This document shows positions 8,244 to 18,257 of a stretch of 64,000 bases of DNA, one piece after another. A model generated the notes under the pieces. It did no database searches, was not told the origin of the DNA, and saw nothing but the letters and a program-made list of their open reading frames with translations. The stretch lies in contig CALDSD010000100.1 of assembly GCA_937911325.1 (NCBI GenBank), positions 1-64,000 on the forward strand, given 5' to 3'. Every line of letters begins with the position of its first letter. Within the stretch, counting starts at the first letter, position 1. The DNA is from an uncultured Neomegalonema sp. (lineage in GTDB: Bacteria; Pseudomonadota; Alphaproteobacteria; Rhodobacterales; Rhodobacteraceae). The translations under genes and the position numbers were made by a program.

Positions 8244-10571
8244 TTATTCCGCCGTAAGCAGCGGCGGTTTCTTGGCGCCAAGCTTGGGATGCTCCGGCGG
8301 CAGAACTTCAAGCGACAGTTCGCCATCCTTGACCATCACGCGCACCAGCCCGCCGTTCGTGAGCTCGCCATAGAGCAACTCTTCCGCGAGCGGCTTTTTG
8401 ACATGCTCCTGAATGACGCGAGCCAGCGGACGCGCGCCCATCTTGTCGTCGTAGCCCTTGTCCGCGAGCCAGTTGGCCGCTTCCTCGGAAAGTTCGATCG
8501 ATACGCCCCGCTCCATGAGCTGGGCCTCGAGCTGCAGCACGAACTTCTCGACCACCTGCAAGATGACCTCGCGCGGCAGTGGCCCGAAGGAGATGACCGC
8601 GTCCAGACGGTTGCGGAACTCGGGCGTGAACATCTTCTCGATCGCAGCCTGGTCCTCACCTTCACGGCGGTCGCGACCAAAACCGATCGCATTCGCAGCC
8701 TGCTCTTGCGCGCCGGCGTTCGAGCTCATGATCAGGACGACGTTCCGGAAATCGACGGTGCGGCCGTTGTGATCGGTCAGCTTGCCGTGATCCATGACTT
8801 GCAGAAGCAAGTTGTAGACATCGGGATGCGCCTTCTCGATCTCATCAAGCAGCAGCACGCAATGCGGATGCTGATCGACGCCATCTGTCAGCAGCCCACC
8901 CTGATCGAAACCGACATAGCCCGGGGGCGCTCCGATCAGACGGCTGACCGAGTGTTTCTCCATGTACTCTGACATATCGAAGCGCAGCAGCTCGACGCCC
9001 ATAATGTCGGCGAGCTGCTTGGCGACCTCCGTCTTTCCGACGCCGGTCGGCCCTGCGAACAGGTAGTTCCCGATCGGTTTCTCCGGCTCACGCAGACCCG
9101 CGCGAGACAACTTGATCGCAGAGGCCAAGGCTTCGATCGCCGCGTCTTGGCCGAACACGACCCGCTTGAGCTTCACATCGAGATCGCGCAGCGCCTCCGC
9201 ATCGTCCTTGCTGACGGTTTTCGGCGGGATACGGGCGATCTTTGCGACAACCGCCTCGATCTGCTCGGTGTCGATCGTGCCTATGCGCTGATCCTCTGGC
9301 AGCAAACGCTGCGCTGCTCCAGCTTCGTCAATCACGTCAATCGCCTTGTCGGGCAGCTTGCGGTCGTGGATGTACCGCGCGGCCAGCTTCACCGATGTGT
9401 CGATCGCATCGTCGGTGAACTTCACCTCGTGGTGCTTCTCGAACACTTTTTGCAGTCCGCGCAGGATCTGCACAGCGTCCTCGACGGTCGGCTCGACCAC
9501 GTCGATCTTCTGGAAGCGCCGCAGCAACGCACGGTCCTTTTCGAAGTGCTGGCGATACTCCTTGTAGGTCGTTGAGCCCATGCAGCGCAGCGCGCCCGAC
9601 TGAAGCGCCGGTTTCAGCAGGTTGCTCGCGTCCATGGCGCCGCCCGAGGTCGCGCCAGCGCCGATCACCGTGTGGATCTCATCGATGAACAGGATCGCGT
9701 CTTCGTGCTCCTCCAGCTCCTTCATGACGGCCTTCAGCCGTTCTTCGAAGTCGCCGCGATACCGAGTGCCCGCCAGCAGCGCGCCCATGTCCAGAGCGTA
9801 GATCGTAGCGCTCCCCAGAACTTCGGGCACGTCCGCGTCAATGATGCGTTTCGCCAGGCCTTCCGCGATCGCCGTCTTGCCCACGCCCGGATCGCCGACG
9901 AGCAGCGGATTGTTCTTCCGGCGGCGGCAGAGAACCTGCACGCAGCGTTCGACTTCGGAGTCGCGCCCGATCAGCGGGTCGATACGGCCCTGCTCGGCTT
10001 TCTCATTCAGATCGACGCAGAAGCGCGCGAGCGCTGTCTCGTCGCGATCCTCCCCTTCGGTTTCCTCGGATACCGTCGCGTCTTCTTCTTCGCCCGCGCC
10101 GCGCACCGTCCGGCTTTCGCCGAGGGCGGTGTTCTTGGCGACGCCGTGGCTGATGAAGTTAACCGCGTCGTAGCGCGTCATATCCTGTTCCTGCAGGAAG
10201 TACGCGGCATGGCTTTCGCGCTCGGCGAAAATCGCAACCAGCACGTTGGCGCCCGTGACTTCCGTGCGACCGGAACTTTGAACATGGATCGCCGCGCGCT
10301 GGATCACACGCTGAAACCCTGTCGTCGGCGCCGCTTCGGACCCTTCGACCTCAGAGACCAGCGCGGTGAGCTCTTCGTCGAGATAGCGGGTCACGTCGCC
10401 GCGCAGCTTTGCGAGATCAACGTTGCACGCCTTCATTACCTTTGAGGCGTCCGGTTCGTCGATCAGAGCAAGCAGAAGGTGCTCAAGCGTCGCCAGTTCG
10501 TGCCGGCGAATGTTCGCCAACGCGACCGCGCGATGAATGGCCTCTTCAAGCGTTCTGGTGAAAGACGGCAT
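8244..10571 (-). CDS. clpA: ATP-dependent Clp protease ATPase subunit ClpA
   Basis: ClpA is the hexameric AAA+ unfoldase that feeds substrates, including N-degron proteins brought by ClpS, to the ClpP peptidase. The 775-residue protein has the N-terminal Clp repeat domain (1-145), a first AAA module with Walker A GDPGVGKT at 226-233 and [12 protein letters not shown], and a second AAA module with GPTGVGKTE and [10 protein letters not shown]. An acidic linker rich in Glu follows the N-domain. The start is set by AGGAGG nine bases before the ATG. clpS lies just upstream on the same strand. Confidence 0.97.
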   Translation of the reverse strand: MPSFTRTLEEAIHRAVALANIRRHELATLEHLLLALIDEPDASKVMKACNVDLAKLRGDVTRYLDEELTALVSEVEGSEAAPTTGFQRVIQRAAIHVQSSGRTEVTGANVLVAIFAERESHAAYFLQEQDMTRYDAVNFISHGVAKNTALGESRTVRGAGEEEDATVSEETEGEDRDETALARFCVDLNEKAEQGRIDPLIGRDSEVERCVQVLCRRRKNNPLLVGDPGVGKTAIAEGLAKRIIDADVPEVLGSATIYALDMGALLAGTRYRGDFEERLKAVMKELEEHEDAILFIDEIHTVIGAGATSGGAMDASNLLKPALQSGALRCMGSTTYKEYRQHFEKDRALLRRFQKIDVVEPTVEDAVQILRGLQKVFEKHHEVKFTDDAIDTSVKLAARYIHDRKLPDKAIDVIDEAGAAQRLLPEDQRIGTIDTEQIEAVVAKIARIPPKTVSKDDAEALRDLDVKLKRVVFGQDAAIEALASAIKLSRAGLREPEKPIGNYLFAGPTGVGKTEVAKQLADIMGVELLRFDMSEYMEKHSVSRLIGAPPGYVGFDQGGLLTDGVDQHPHCVLLLDEIEKAHPDVYNLLLQVMDHGKLTDHNGRTVDFRNVVLIMSSNAGAQEQAANAIGFGRDRREGEDQAAIEKMFTPEFRNRLDAVISFGPLPREVILQVVEKFVLQLEAQLMERGVSIELSEEAANWLADKGYDDKMGARPLARVIQEHVKKPLAEELLYGELTNGGLVRVMVKDGELSLEVLPPEHPKLGAKKPPLLTAE

Positions 10572-10782
10572 TTACACGCCTCCTAAAGCATGTCGTTCGC
10601 TCGGTGATGGCGCCCGCCGCTCAGAGGAGTCTGGCGACCGCGCCGGGTGAGCGGTTCAACCTCTATTTAGGAGTGCAGCACGGAAGGCGTAGTCTGTCGA
10701 GACGTGAAAATTTGCGATTGCGATCTTCGCGGCCACAAAACCTCAGTGCGGAAAGGGTTTTGGCGCAGCGTTCACCGGCTGA

Positions 10783-11112
10783 TCACTCTTTCTCCATCGC
10801 ACACTGCAAGGGGTGCTGATGTTGCCGCGCGTAGTCCATCACTTGGGTCACCTTAGTCTCTGCGACTTCGTAGGTGAAGACGCCAACCACAGCCACGCCC
10901 TGGTTGTGGACCGTCAGCATGATCTGCACGGACCGCTCGTGGTTGATCCCGAAAAACCGTTCGAGCACGTGAACGACAAATTCCATCGGGGTGTAGTCGT
11001 CGTTCAACAACAACACCTTATACATAGAAGGCTTCTTGGTTTTCGCGCGTGGCTTAACGGCCACTCCGGTCTCGCCATCGCCGTCAATGGGCTCTTCCGG
11101 CTCATCCGACAT
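10783..11112 (-). CDS. clpS: ClpS adaptor protein
   Basis: ClpS binds N-degron substrates and hands them to ClpA. Started at MSDEPEEP the protein is 109 residues. The core runs from [17 protein letters not shown], whose NDD-TPMEFV segment forms part of the N-degron pocket, through [20 protein letters not shown]. An acidic, flexible N-terminal tail precedes it, as expected. The frame is open to 11205, so an N-terminus 31 residues longer is possible; neither start has a strong ribosome site. It sits 211 bases upstream of clpA, so co-transcription is possible but the gap could hold a clpA promoter. Confidence 0.92.
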   Translation of the reverse strand: MSDEPEEPIDGDGETGVAVKPRAKTKKPSMYKVLLLNDDYTPMEFVVHVLERFFGINHERSVQIMLTVHNQGVAVVGVFTYEVAETKVTQVMDYARQHQHPLQCAMEKE

Positions 11113-11310
11113 GACAGGAGCCCAGGCTCGAAGGTCTTCAACCCGATCGGCGGCGTTCGGCGCAACAGAAGCAGGGCGCCGACGACTTTCAATCCTTTGA
11201 TCCATCTCTCGACATCCGTCTCAAGTGATTGGGTTCGGCGACGTCGACGATCGACGCCAGACGCTCCAGGCGACGCTTGGTCGCAATGTTCGCGAATATA
11301 GGCGGCTGCT

Positions 11311-11346
11311 TCAAAAGAGAAAGGGGCGTTTCATCGCCCCTTTCTC
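11311..11346 (-). terminator. Rho-independent terminator after phasin 1
   Basis: On the minus strand a perfect 12-bp stem (GAGAAAGGGGCG with CGCCCCTTTCTC, 11346-11317) with a six-base loop is followed by TTTTGA. It lies 112 bases beyond the phasin stop and before clpS. Confidence 0.85.
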
Positions 11347-11457
11347 ATCGGCTCCCCCCAAGGTCGAGCGCACGCGCTCAAAATGACCCTTTCAGGCACA
11401 GATTGACGGGCGCCGAGCCGATTTCGACGGCGCTGCGACCGCAGCGCCGCTTCAGAC

Positions 11458-11895
11458 TTAGACGCTGCGGGTGGTGTCCTTCACGACTTCGCCAATCGCC
11501 GCAAAGCGCGCGTTCATCGGCTCGACGCACTGTTTCACAGCCGTCATCGCCATCTCGTTCATCTTGCCCATGTGGTCGGACAGCTGATCCATGGACGACT
11601 TCGCAAACGCGGTTTGCTTCTCAAGCAGCTCGGACGGATCCTTGACGGACGACATTTCTTTCATCGCCGCCATGTTCGCGTCCATCGACGAGCGTGTGAA
11701 ACCGAGCATCGCATCCGTCATTTCCTGTGCGGATTCGGTGACTTTCGCAGCGGACGCGAAGAACGCGTCAAAATTGTCTTTGGTGAACTCCGCCACGTCT
11801 TCCATTCGCGCCGCATACTGAGCGTTGGTGTCCGAGAAGACCTTCTGAAGCTCTTTCGGATAAACGTCTGTGGTCGCTGCGGATTTCTTCGCCAT
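11458..11895 (-). CDS. Phasin family protein (first copy)
   Basis: Phasins coat polyhydroxyalkanoate granules and control their size. This 145-residue protein is almost wholly helical and amphipathic, with no cysteine-rich or membrane segment apart from one Cys near the end. It carries the family pattern of repeated Phe/Ala-rich heptads, including LLEKQTAFAKSSMDQL and a closing EPMNARF segment. CAGGAG lies six bases before the ATG. It is related to the second copy at 12166 through the shared EKQTAFAK core and the EP-NAR end. Each copy has its own promoter region with a paired TGC/GCA operator and its own terminator. Confidence 0.9.
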   Translation of the reverse strand: MAKKSAATTDVYPKELQKVFSDTNAQYAARMEDVAEFTKDNFDAFFASAAKVTESAQEMTDAMLGFTRSSMDANMAAMKEMSSVKDPSELLEKQTAFAKSSMDQLSDHMGKMNEMAMTAVKQCVEPMNARFAAIGEVVKDTTRSV

Positions 11896-12008
11896 TGTCT
11901 GCTCCTGAGTTACGGTCTTGTCATCGCGTTTGCGGTTTTGCGCGTCACCGGTGACGAAAAGCCAGCTTCATCGAGGCTGGATCTCATCACCCGGGTGGTG
12001 GCAGGATA

Positions 12009-12040
12009 TTGCACTGCACACAATTCTCTTGCAACGCACA
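12009..12040 (-). promoter_or_regulatory. Paired TTGCA-type operator upstream of phasin 1
   Basis: Two near-identical 12-mers, TTGCACTGCACA (12009-12020) and TTGCAACGCACA (12029-12040), start 20 bases apart, about two helical turns. They lie 114-145 bases upstream of the phasin 1 start. The same arrangement occurs upstream of phasin 2. TGC/GCA-rich sites are the type described for PhaR, the granule-sensing repressor of phasin genes; assignment to PhaR is inference. Confidence 0.6.
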
Positions 12041-12081
12041 AATATCAGCTTCAGCTGAAAAGTGCCGCTGCGTCGCCTTGA

Positions 12082-12113
12082 AAACATAAAAGGGGAGGCC
12101 GACGGCCTCCCCT
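12082..12113 (-). terminator. Rho-independent terminator after phasin 2
   Basis: AGGGGAGGCC (12091-12100) pairs perfectly with GGCCTCCCCT (12104-12113) over a three-base loop. Reading leftwards it is followed by TTTATGTTTT, so it ends transcription of the phasin 2 gene. Confidence 0.85.
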
Positions 12114-12165
12114 CTAGACTTTCCCGGCGCGCCAATCTGGAACGCCCTTCCGGAAAATACCTGGC

Positions 12166-12594
12166 TTAGACTTTCGCGAAGCCCGAGCGCATGGTCTCGC
12201 TGACATCAGCGACGCGCGCGTTGACCGGCTCAGCACAGTCTTTGACGGCGGCGATGGTCATCTCGTTGATTTTCTGGGTCTGCTGAACCAAACCTTCGAC
12301 CGAAGTCTTCGCGAAAGCGGTCTGCTTCTCGACGAATTCCGATGCGTCTTTGGTCTGGCCGAGTTCTTTCAGGACCGCGAAGTTCTGGTCGACTGCGTCC
12401 TTAGCGAACTGCAGCATGGTCGTGGTGATCACCTGCGCGCTTTCGGAGACTTTCTCCGCCGACGCCATCATCGCGTCGAAGTTGCCTTTCGCGAACTTAG
12501 CAGCTTCTTCAACTTTCGCAGTCACGCGAGCGTTCTGCTCTTCAAAGGTTTTCTGCATGTCGGTCGCTGCGTCGATTTTCTTTGCTTTAGCCAT
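12166..12594 (-). CDS. Phasin family protein (second copy)
   Basis: A 142-residue helical phasin, 52 bases upstream of a strong terminator. It shares the block FVEKQTAFAKTSVEGLVQQTQKI with the same region of the first copy and the same closing EPVNARV segment, so the pair looks like an old duplication. The start chosen is the ATG before AKAKKIDAA, because AGAGGAG lies six bases upstream of it; the ATG two codons earlier would directly abut that site. Its promoter region holds a paired operator. No phaC, phaR or phaZ gene lies in the window, so the granule genes are elsewhere. Confidence 0.9.
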   Translation of the reverse strand: MAKAKKIDAATDMQKTFEEQNARVTAKVEEAAKFAKGNFDAMMASAEKVSESAQVITTTMLQFAKDAVDQNFAVLKELGQTKDASEFVEKQTAFAKTSVEGLVQQTQKINEMTIAAVKDCAEPVNARVADVSETMRSGFAKV

Positions 12595-12897
12595 GGTCAT
12601 CTCCTCTCGGGGCACGTATTCAACTGATCGCCTCGGAGCCTCGCCCGGGGCTGCTCTTCACCCTGTGATGCGCTCTATATTGCACTGCACAAAAAATATT
12701 GCAATGCACAAAATAAAAAAAGTTGAGGGTTTTACCAAGAGCGAAGATCGGGGACGCCGTCCCACGGCGCCAAAGTGGGCAAGAAGTCGCCCAGATCGTC
12801 GCCGACCTTTCGCCACCATGAGCCATTAACCGAAAACATGGATTTGTCGCTGATACTCGCGTTGGTTTGGCGAAAGGCGAGTTAACGAGGTTCCTGG
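12595..12897 (-). promoter_or_regulatory. Phasin 2 / carboxypeptidase divergent region with paired operator
   Basis: These 303 bases contain no gene. At 12680-12691 and 12699-12710 lie TTGCACTGCACA and TTGCAATGCACA, starting 19 bases apart, 86-116 bases upstream of the phasin 2 start. The first 12-mer is identical to the one upstream of phasin 1. The surrounding segment is unusually AT-rich for this genome and probably includes the phasin promoter. The rest lies upstream of the rightward D,D-carboxypeptidase gene. Confidence 0.6.
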
Positions 12898-14181
12898 ATG
12901 AGGCGCGCGGAGAAGACGTTCGTGTCGATCATAAAGCGCGGCGTAACGGCATCCCTAGCGGCCATGTTGCTGTTCTGCGTGGCGTCGTTGGTCACGACGG
13001 CGCAGGCGCATGCGGCGCCTCAACGCGCCTATGCGGTCATCGATGCTGACTCTGGCGAACTTCTGAAAGGGCGCCGCTCAACCACACGACTTCATCCAGC
13101 GTCTTTGACCAAGATGATGACGCTGTACCTGACCTTCGAAGCGGTCGAGGCGGGTGATCTCGGCCTCGATCAGAAACTGGTGGCGTCCAAGCGCGCCGCC
13201 TCAATGCCGGCCTCTAAACTCGGATTGAAACCTGGCGACGTGATCACGGTTCGCCACGCGATCCGGGCGGCGGCCGTGCGCTCCTCCAACGACGCGGCGG
13301 TTGTGCTCGCGGAAGCGGTCGCTGGCTCGGAAGCCGCATTCGCCAAGCTGATGACTTCTCGCGGGCGGGATCTCGGACTGAAATCAACTTCGTTCAAGAA
13401 CGCGACCGGGCTAACGCGCGCCGGACACCTGTCGACGGCCCGAGACATGGCGCGCCTGGCGCGCGCGCTCTACACGGACTTTCCAGCCTACTACAACATT
13501 TTCGGACGGACGAAGGCTCGGATCGCGGACCGCACCCTTTATACCACCAACGGTTTGCTTAAGACCTATGACGGCGCCGACGGCGTCAAAACCGGCTATA
13601 CGAGAAAGGCCGGCTTCAACCTCGCCGCCGCCGCGGAGAAAGACGGCAAGCGCGTGATTGCGGTCTATTTCGGTGGGAAATCCGCCAAAGCTCGAGATCA
13701 GCGGGTCGCCGCGCTCCTCGACGCTGGATTTGACCTAGCCCCCGCGCCAACGCGCAATCGTGGGAACGCTGTCGCGTCATTGGCGCCTCTCAAAACCCCG
13801 AGACCCGCCGTCAACCCGGCACGGCCGGCTCTTGGCGTCGCGTCGCTGCAGACCGGCGACCTGCGCCGCCGCCAGATCGGCAAGGCGCGTCCGGCCGTCT
13901 CTTCGGTCGATGCGTCTTGGGCCATTCAAGTCGGAGCTTACAAAAACCGGACGGCCGCAGAAGCGCGCTTGATCGCCGTCGCCGCCCGTAACGAAACGGT
14001 TCTTCGCGCAGCCAACGGACTGGTCACGCTCGGCGGAACGGCGCCACGCACGATCTTCCGGTCGCGCTTTCTCGGTTTTGGGGAAGGCGACGCAAGGAAC
14101 ACCTGCGCCCGCCTACGTCAAAATGGCGACGATTGCGCCGTGGTGCCGCCGGACGGATGGCGCCAAGCCGCGGCCCAGTAA
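12898..14181 (+). CDS. D-alanyl-D-alanine carboxypeptidase (peptidase S11) with SPOR domain
   Basis: A periplasmic penicillin-binding protein that trims the terminal D-Ala from peptidoglycan pentapeptides. The 427-residue protein has a signal peptide (about 1-40, ending AHAA). The catalytic motifs are all present: SLTK at 69-72, SSN at 129-131 and KTG at 231-233. The C-terminal 90 residues, from WAIQVGAYKNRTAAE, form a SPOR domain that binds denuded glycan strands and targets proteins to the division site. A linker of Ala, Pro and Arg joins the two. The architecture suggests a role in septal wall remodelling. Confidence 0.93.
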   Translation: MRRAEKTFVSIIKRGVTASLAAMLLFCVASLVTTAQAHAAPQRAYAVIDADSGELLKGRRSTTRLHPASLTKMMTLYLTFEAVEAGDLGLDQKLVASKRAASMPASKLGLKPGDVITVRHAIRAAAVRSSNDAAVVLAEAVAGSEAAFAKLMTSRGRDLGLKSTSFKNATGLTRAGHLSTARDMARLARALYTDFPAYYNIFGRTKARIADRTLYTTNGLLKTYDGADGVKTGYTRKAGFNLAAAAEKDGKRVIAVYFGGKSAKARDQRVAALLDAGFDLAPAPTRNRGNAVASLAPLKTPRPAVNPARPALGVASLQTGDLRRRQIGKARPAVSSVDASWAIQVGAYKNRTAAEARLIAVAARNETVLRAANGLVTLGGTAPRTIFRSRFLGFGEGDARNTCARLRQNGDDCAVVPPDGWRQAAAQ

Positions 14182-14206
14182 GACAACAACGCTCAAATTT
14201 CGCGCA

Positions 14207-15535
14207 TCAAGCTTCGGTTTCGAGCAACCGCGCCGGCCGGCCGACGGAGACGTAAGACAGTCCCGCGCGCTCGGCCTCTTCCGGCCGGTAGACGTTCCGC
14301 AGATCGACCAGCACAGGTTCTTTCAGCATCTCGCGGATCCGATCGAGATCCATCGCCCGGAACTGGTTCCATTCCGTTAGAATCACGAGCGCATCGGCGT
14401 TGCGCGCTGTTTCATAGGGATCTTCCGTCCACTCGACGCCGGGCATCATCGGCTCGCCTTCTTTTCGTCCCTCGGGATCGCAGGCGATGACGCTCGCCCC
14501 TTGCTCCATGAGCAACGGCAAGATCACGAGGCTCGGCGCCTCGCGCATGTCATCCGTATTTGGTTTGAAGGTGACGCCGAGAACGCCGATCCGCTTTCCT
14601 TCAACCGACCCGCCGCATGCGGCGATGATCTTCTCAGCCATTTTGCGCTTCCGCGCGTCGTTGACCTTCACGACCGTATCGACGATCCGGGTCGGGGCGC
14701 CGGATTGCTCCGCCGTGCGCACCAGCGCCAGCGTGTCCTTGGGAAAGCACGACCCGCCGTAACCGGGGCCAGCATGCAGGAACTTGCTGCCGATCCGACC
14801 GTCGAGCCCCATGCCTTTTGCGACGTCCTGCACATTCGCGTCAACGCGCTCGCACAGATCGGCCATCTCATTGATGAACGTGATCTTTGTCGCGAGGAAC
14901 GCGTTCGCCGCGTACTTGATCATCTCGGCTGTCTCCAGCGTCGTCACGACCATCGGCGTTTCGCGGATAAAGAGCGGACGGTAGATCTCGCGCAGGACGT
15001 CTTCCGCCTCGGTCGTTTCAACGCCGACGACAACCCGGTCGGGACGCATAAAGTCTTCAATCGCGGCGCCCTCGCGGAGGAACTCCGGGTTCGAAGCCAC
15101 GTCAAACTTGGCGTCGGGGTTCTTGGCGAGAATGGCGTCCTTGACCTTGCGGTTGGTGCCGACCGGCACCGTCGATTTGGTGACGACGACCGTGTAGTCT
15201 TGGATCGCCTCGGCGACCTGCTCGGCTGCGCTGAAGATGTAGGACAGGTCGGCGTGACCGTCGCCGCGACGCATCGGCGTTCCGACCGCGATGAACACGG
15301 CGTCGGCGTTGGCGACCGAGGCTGCGAGATCCGACGAAAAGGTGAGCCGGCCCGCTTCGGCGTTTGTGCGCATCAGCTTTTCGAGGCCTGGCTCGAAAAT
15401 TGGCGCCTCGCCACGGTTCAGTTTCTCGATCTTTCGCTCGTCAATATCGACGCAAACGACGTTATGGCCAAAGTCGGAGAAACAAACCCCCGAGACCAGA
15501 CCGACATAGCCTGAACCGATCATTGCGATCCGCAT
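14207..15535 (-). CDS. ugd: UDP-glucose 6-dehydrogenase (UDP-glucose/GDP-mannose dehydrogenase family)
   Basis: This NAD-dependent enzyme oxidises UDP-glucose to UDP-glucuronate, a precursor of acidic polysaccharides. The 442-residue protein starts with the Rossmann motif MRIAMIGSGYVGLVSG. The catalytic cysteine lies in GYGGSCFPKDT near residue 260, and the C-terminal domain has GVTFKPNTDDMREAPS. The start at 15535 is favoured because GGAGG lies eight bases before it; the frame stays open eight codons further upstream. It converges on the carboxypeptidase gene with a 25-base gap. No glycosyltransferase cluster is next to it. Confidence 0.93.
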   Translation of the reverse strand: MRIAMIGSGYVGLVSGVCFSDFGHNVVCVDIDERKIEKLNRGEAPIFEPGLEKLMRTNAEAGRLTFSSDLAASVANADAVFIAVGTPMRRGDGHADLSYIFSAAEQVAEAIQDYTVVVTKSTVPVGTNRKVKDAILAKNPDAKFDVASNPEFLREGAAIEDFMRPDRVVVGVETTEAEDVLREIYRPLFIRETPMVVTTLETAEMIKYAANAFLATKITFINEMADLCERVDANVQDVAKGMGLDGRIGSKFLHAGPGYGGSCFPKDTLALVRTAEQSGAPTRIVDTVVKVNDARKRKMAEKIIAACGGSVEGKRIGVLGVTFKPNTDDMREAPSLVILPLLMEQGASVIACDPEGRKEGEPMMPGVEWTEDPYETARNADALVILTEWNQFRAMDLDRIREMLKEPVLVDLRNVYRPEEAERAGLSYVSVGRPARLLETEA

Positions 15536-15632
15536 TCGGACACCCTCCGACTTCCACAAACCTGATTAGAATAGACCACGCCGTCCTCTGCGCGGTTGGA
15601 TTACGCGATGCGCTTCAAAAAAGCGACCAACT

Positions 15633-16490
15633 TTAGGACGACAGGGCCCGATCATCCAAAGCAGATGCGCCAAGCCCCGGAAGGTCTAACTGCTTGAGCA
15701 GCTGATCAACCTCTTGCCGCGCCGCGACATGCGACATGGTCAGGTCGACGTCCGCGCCCGGCTCGCGCACATCGAGCAGCGTCAGCCCATTCAGAAACAG
15801 ATCCCGGTAGATCAACCGCTCGGAGAACCCAGGCGCGACCCGGAACTGGATCCGCTTCGACAAGGCCTCCAAAAGGTCGCCGACACGGCGCTTGCTGGCG
15901 TTGTCGTTGGGATCGAGGCGGTTGCGCATCACGATCCAATCGAGCGGGGAAAGCCCTGATTCTGCGCGAAGTTTGCGGCATTCCCAGACCATTTCGGCGT
16001 AAATCGACGGCCCGACGATCTCTTGAGTGCCCGGTTCGATACGGCCGAGTAGGTCAAAGTCGATGAAGCTGTCGTTCATCGGCGTGATCAGCGTGTCCGC
16101 CGCCGCATGGCCCAAGCGCGACAGGTAGGTGTCGGTGCCCGGGCAGTCGATAATAAGCACGTCGCAGCTGTGATACAGGTCGGCGACCGCGGCTGAAAAA
16201 CGTTCAAGCTCTTCCTGCTCGGCGACGTCTCGATTGACGTGGTCGCTGGCGTCGACCTGCCTTTGAATCGGCATGACGAGCGGTTGAAGACCTTGGTCTT
16301 CTCTCTTGCGGTTAAATGCCGCACGGTTCTCAAGATAGCGGAAAAAGCTCTTCTGACGGGTGTCGAGGTCCATCGCCCCGACCACTTGCCCCTCGCGGGC
16401 GAGTGCAACGAAAATGTGCATGGCGGTCGTGGACTTGCCCGAGCCGCCCTTCTCGTTTCCCAACACGATAACGTGCGCGGGTGAGGTCAT
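15633..16490 (-). CDS. mipZ: Division-plane positioning ATPase MipZ
   Basis: MipZ is a ParA-like ATPase that forms a bipolar gradient and blocks FtsZ assembly away from midcell; it is confined mainly to alphaproteobacteria. The 285-residue protein starts with a deviant Walker A GNEKGGSGKST and includes the MDLDTRQKSFFRYLENR segment and IDCPGTDTYLSRL, both typical of MipZ rather than ParA. The start at 16490 matches known family N-termini; a longer in-frame extension to 16577 has no family match. It lies 90 bases downstream of rpmE. Confidence 0.95.
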   Translation of the reverse strand: MTSPAHVIVLGNEKGGSGKSTTAMHIFVALAREGQVVGAMDLDTRQKSFFRYLENRAAFNRKREDQGLQPLVMPIQRQVDASDHVNRDVAEQEELERFSAAVADLYHSCDVLIIDCPGTDTYLSRLGHAAADTLITPMNDSFIDFDLLGRIEPGTQEIVGPSIYAEMVWECRKLRAESGLSPLDWIVMRNRLDPNDNASKRRVGDLLEALSKRIQFRVAPGFSERLIYRDLFLNGLTLLDVREPGADVDLTMSHVAARQEVDQLLKQLDLPGLGASALDDRALSS

Positions 16491-16580
16491 TTCTTTTCGC
16501 AACCTCGCCTTTAGCGCGATGAGAGATGAGAAAGGCGCAAAATCGCGCTTCCGCTCACCTCTCAACGGCGTCCGCATCGA

Positions 16581-16802
16581 TTAAAAGCCGAAACCTTCGA
16601 ACTTCTTCTTAAACTTCGAAACTCGACCGCCCGTGTCAACCAACCGTTGCGCGCCGCCGGTCCAGGCCGGGTGCGAACTCGGGTCGATGTCGAGGTTGAT
16701 CGTGTCGTCTTTCGCTCCGTACGTGGAGCGCATCTTTACCATGGAGCCATCCGTCATGGCGACGTTGATCTCGTGATACTCAGGATGGATGTCTTTCTTC
16801 AT
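16581..16802 (-). CDS. rpmE: 50S ribosomal protein L31
   Basis: A 73-residue ribosomal protein that bridges the two subunits. It starts [12 protein letters not shown] and ends KKFEGFGF. It lacks the zinc-binding cysteines seen in the C+ form of L31, which is normal for the alphaproteobacterial type. GGAG lies seven bases before the ATG; an in-frame TTG four codons earlier overlaps that site and is rejected. It sits between the prs terminator and mipZ. Confidence 0.96.
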   Translation of the reverse strand: MKKDIHPEYHEINVAMTDGSMVKMRSTYGAKDDTINLDIDPSSHPAWTGGAQRLVDTGGRVSKFKKKFEGFGF

Positions 16803-16867
16803 CACAGTCTCCAAGCCGCGAACGGATGTTCAAGGGACCGAGCGTCAGAACGACCTAACACCCTGTT

Positions 16868-16904
16868 CCAAAACAAACGCCGCACCGAGTAACGGGGTGC
16901 GGCG
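16868..16904 (-). terminator. Rho-independent terminator after prs
   Basis: CGCCGCACC (16878-16886) pairs with GGTGCGGCG (16896-16904). On the minus strand the stem is followed by TTTGTTTTGG. It lies about 130 bases past the prs stop and before the rpmE start. Confidence 0.75.
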
Positions 16905-17037
16905 AAACGCAGCGTAATCTCTGTCAAAGCGCATCCTATAGCGAAGCGGGAAAGCTGGGACAAGCCCTCCGAGCACCGCCGACGGCGACAAACGTTCATG
17001 CGACCGTCATCACTCTCCACTGACGCCTGACTTTCGC

Positions 17038-18048
17038 CTAAAGCGTCGCCAGTTCCGGATAAAGCGAGGAAACTTCGTCATGCTGGAACAGTGACGAGAC
17101 CGAGGTGTCGTTTGCGACGCTCAGGATCGCCTGGCTCAGGAGCGGCGCCAACGGGACCCGTCTGATCTTGGGATTCGCCGCCGCTGCCGGCGTTGGCTCG
17201 ATCGAGTCCGTCGTGACAAGAACATCAAGGACCGACTTTTCGATTCTTTCGAGGGCGGGACCCGACAAAACCCCGTGGCTGATGTAGGCGACGACGCGCG
17301 CGGCGCCCTTTTCCATCAGAAGCTCCGCAGCCTTGCACAGCGTGCCCGCGGTGTCGCAGATGTCGTCGACGATCACACAGGTTCGCCCCTCGACATTTCC
17401 GATCAGGATCATCTCGTCAACTTCGCCCGCAAGGCTTCGCCTTTTGTCGACAATGGCCAGATCGGCGTCGATGCGCTTGGCGAGGTCGCGCGCCCGGACC
17501 ACGCCGCCGACATCCGGCGAGATCACCATCAGGTCCTGTTCGCCAAAATGATGCTTGATATCGAGCGCAAAAACGGGCGCCGCATAGAGGTTGTCGACCG
17601 GGATATCGAAAAAGCCCTGGATCTGCCCGGCGTGAAGATCGAGCGTCAAGACGCGGTCGGCGCCGGACATCGTCAGCAGATTGGCGATCAGCTTGGCCGA
17701 GATCGGGGTCCGCGCCGCGGTCCGCCGGTCCTGCCGCGCGTAGCCGAAATACGGCATCACCGCGGTGATCCGCTGCGCCGACGACCGACGCAGCGCGTCG
17801 ATCATGATCAGAAGCTCCATCATGTTGTCGTTGGCGGGGTTGGATGTCGGCTGGATCACGAAAACGTCCTCGCCCCGAACGTTGTCGTAGATCTCAACGA
17901 AGATCTCTTTGTCGTTGAACCGTTCGACCCTGGCCTTCGCGAGCGTCGCCTTCGCCCCGACCAGTTTGACCGCGCAGTCTGAAATCTCCTCAGCCAACGG
18001 CACATTGGCGTTCCCCGAGATCAGTCGCAGCCCTTTACCCTCGCCCAT
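17038..18048 (-). CDS. prs: Ribose-phosphate pyrophosphokinase (PRPP synthetase)
   Basis: This enzyme makes 5-phosphoribosyl diphosphate from ribose 5-phosphate and ATP for nucleotide, histidine and tryptophan synthesis. The 336-residue protein includes the family segments [28 protein letters not shown] (ATP and ribose-phosphate binding) and the PRPP-binding motif [18 protein letters not shown] lies just upstream of the ATG, five to six bases away. It is 20 or so residues longer than E. coli Prs because of its C-terminal tail, which ends [12 protein letters not shown] terminator follows at 16904-16868. Confidence 0.96.
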   Translation of the reverse strand: MGEGKGLRLISGNANVPLAEEISDCAVKLVGAKATLAKARVERFNDKEIFVEIYDNVRGEDVFVIQPTSNPANDNMMELLIMIDALRRSSAQRITAVMPYFGYARQDRRTAARTPISAKLIANLLTMSGADRVLTLDLHAGQIQGFFDIPVDNLYAAPVFALDIKHHFGEQDLMVISPDVGGVVRARDLAKRIDADLAIVDKRRSLAGEVDEMILIGNVEGRTCVIVDDICDTAGTLCKAAELLMEKGAARVVAYISHGVLSGPALERIEKSVLDVLVTTDSIEPTPAAAANPKIRRVPLAPLLSQAILSVANDTSVSSLFQHDEVSSLYPELATL

Positions 18049-18257
18049 TCGCCCTCGCAGCCGCTAGTCGCTCCATGCGTTTTCAGCTCGCCAGCCAGAC
18101 GCCCCGCTCAGAAAGCGTCGCTTTTGTGACGGCATGGCTAGCAGCCGCGTCGCAGCAGCGCAAACACAGCTTCTTCGACGCCGCTCGCGCAAATTTGTGA
18201 GCGATCGCGCAGCAGAAATCGGGTAAGGGGCGCATGTCTGTCGGGTAGGAGGGTCCC

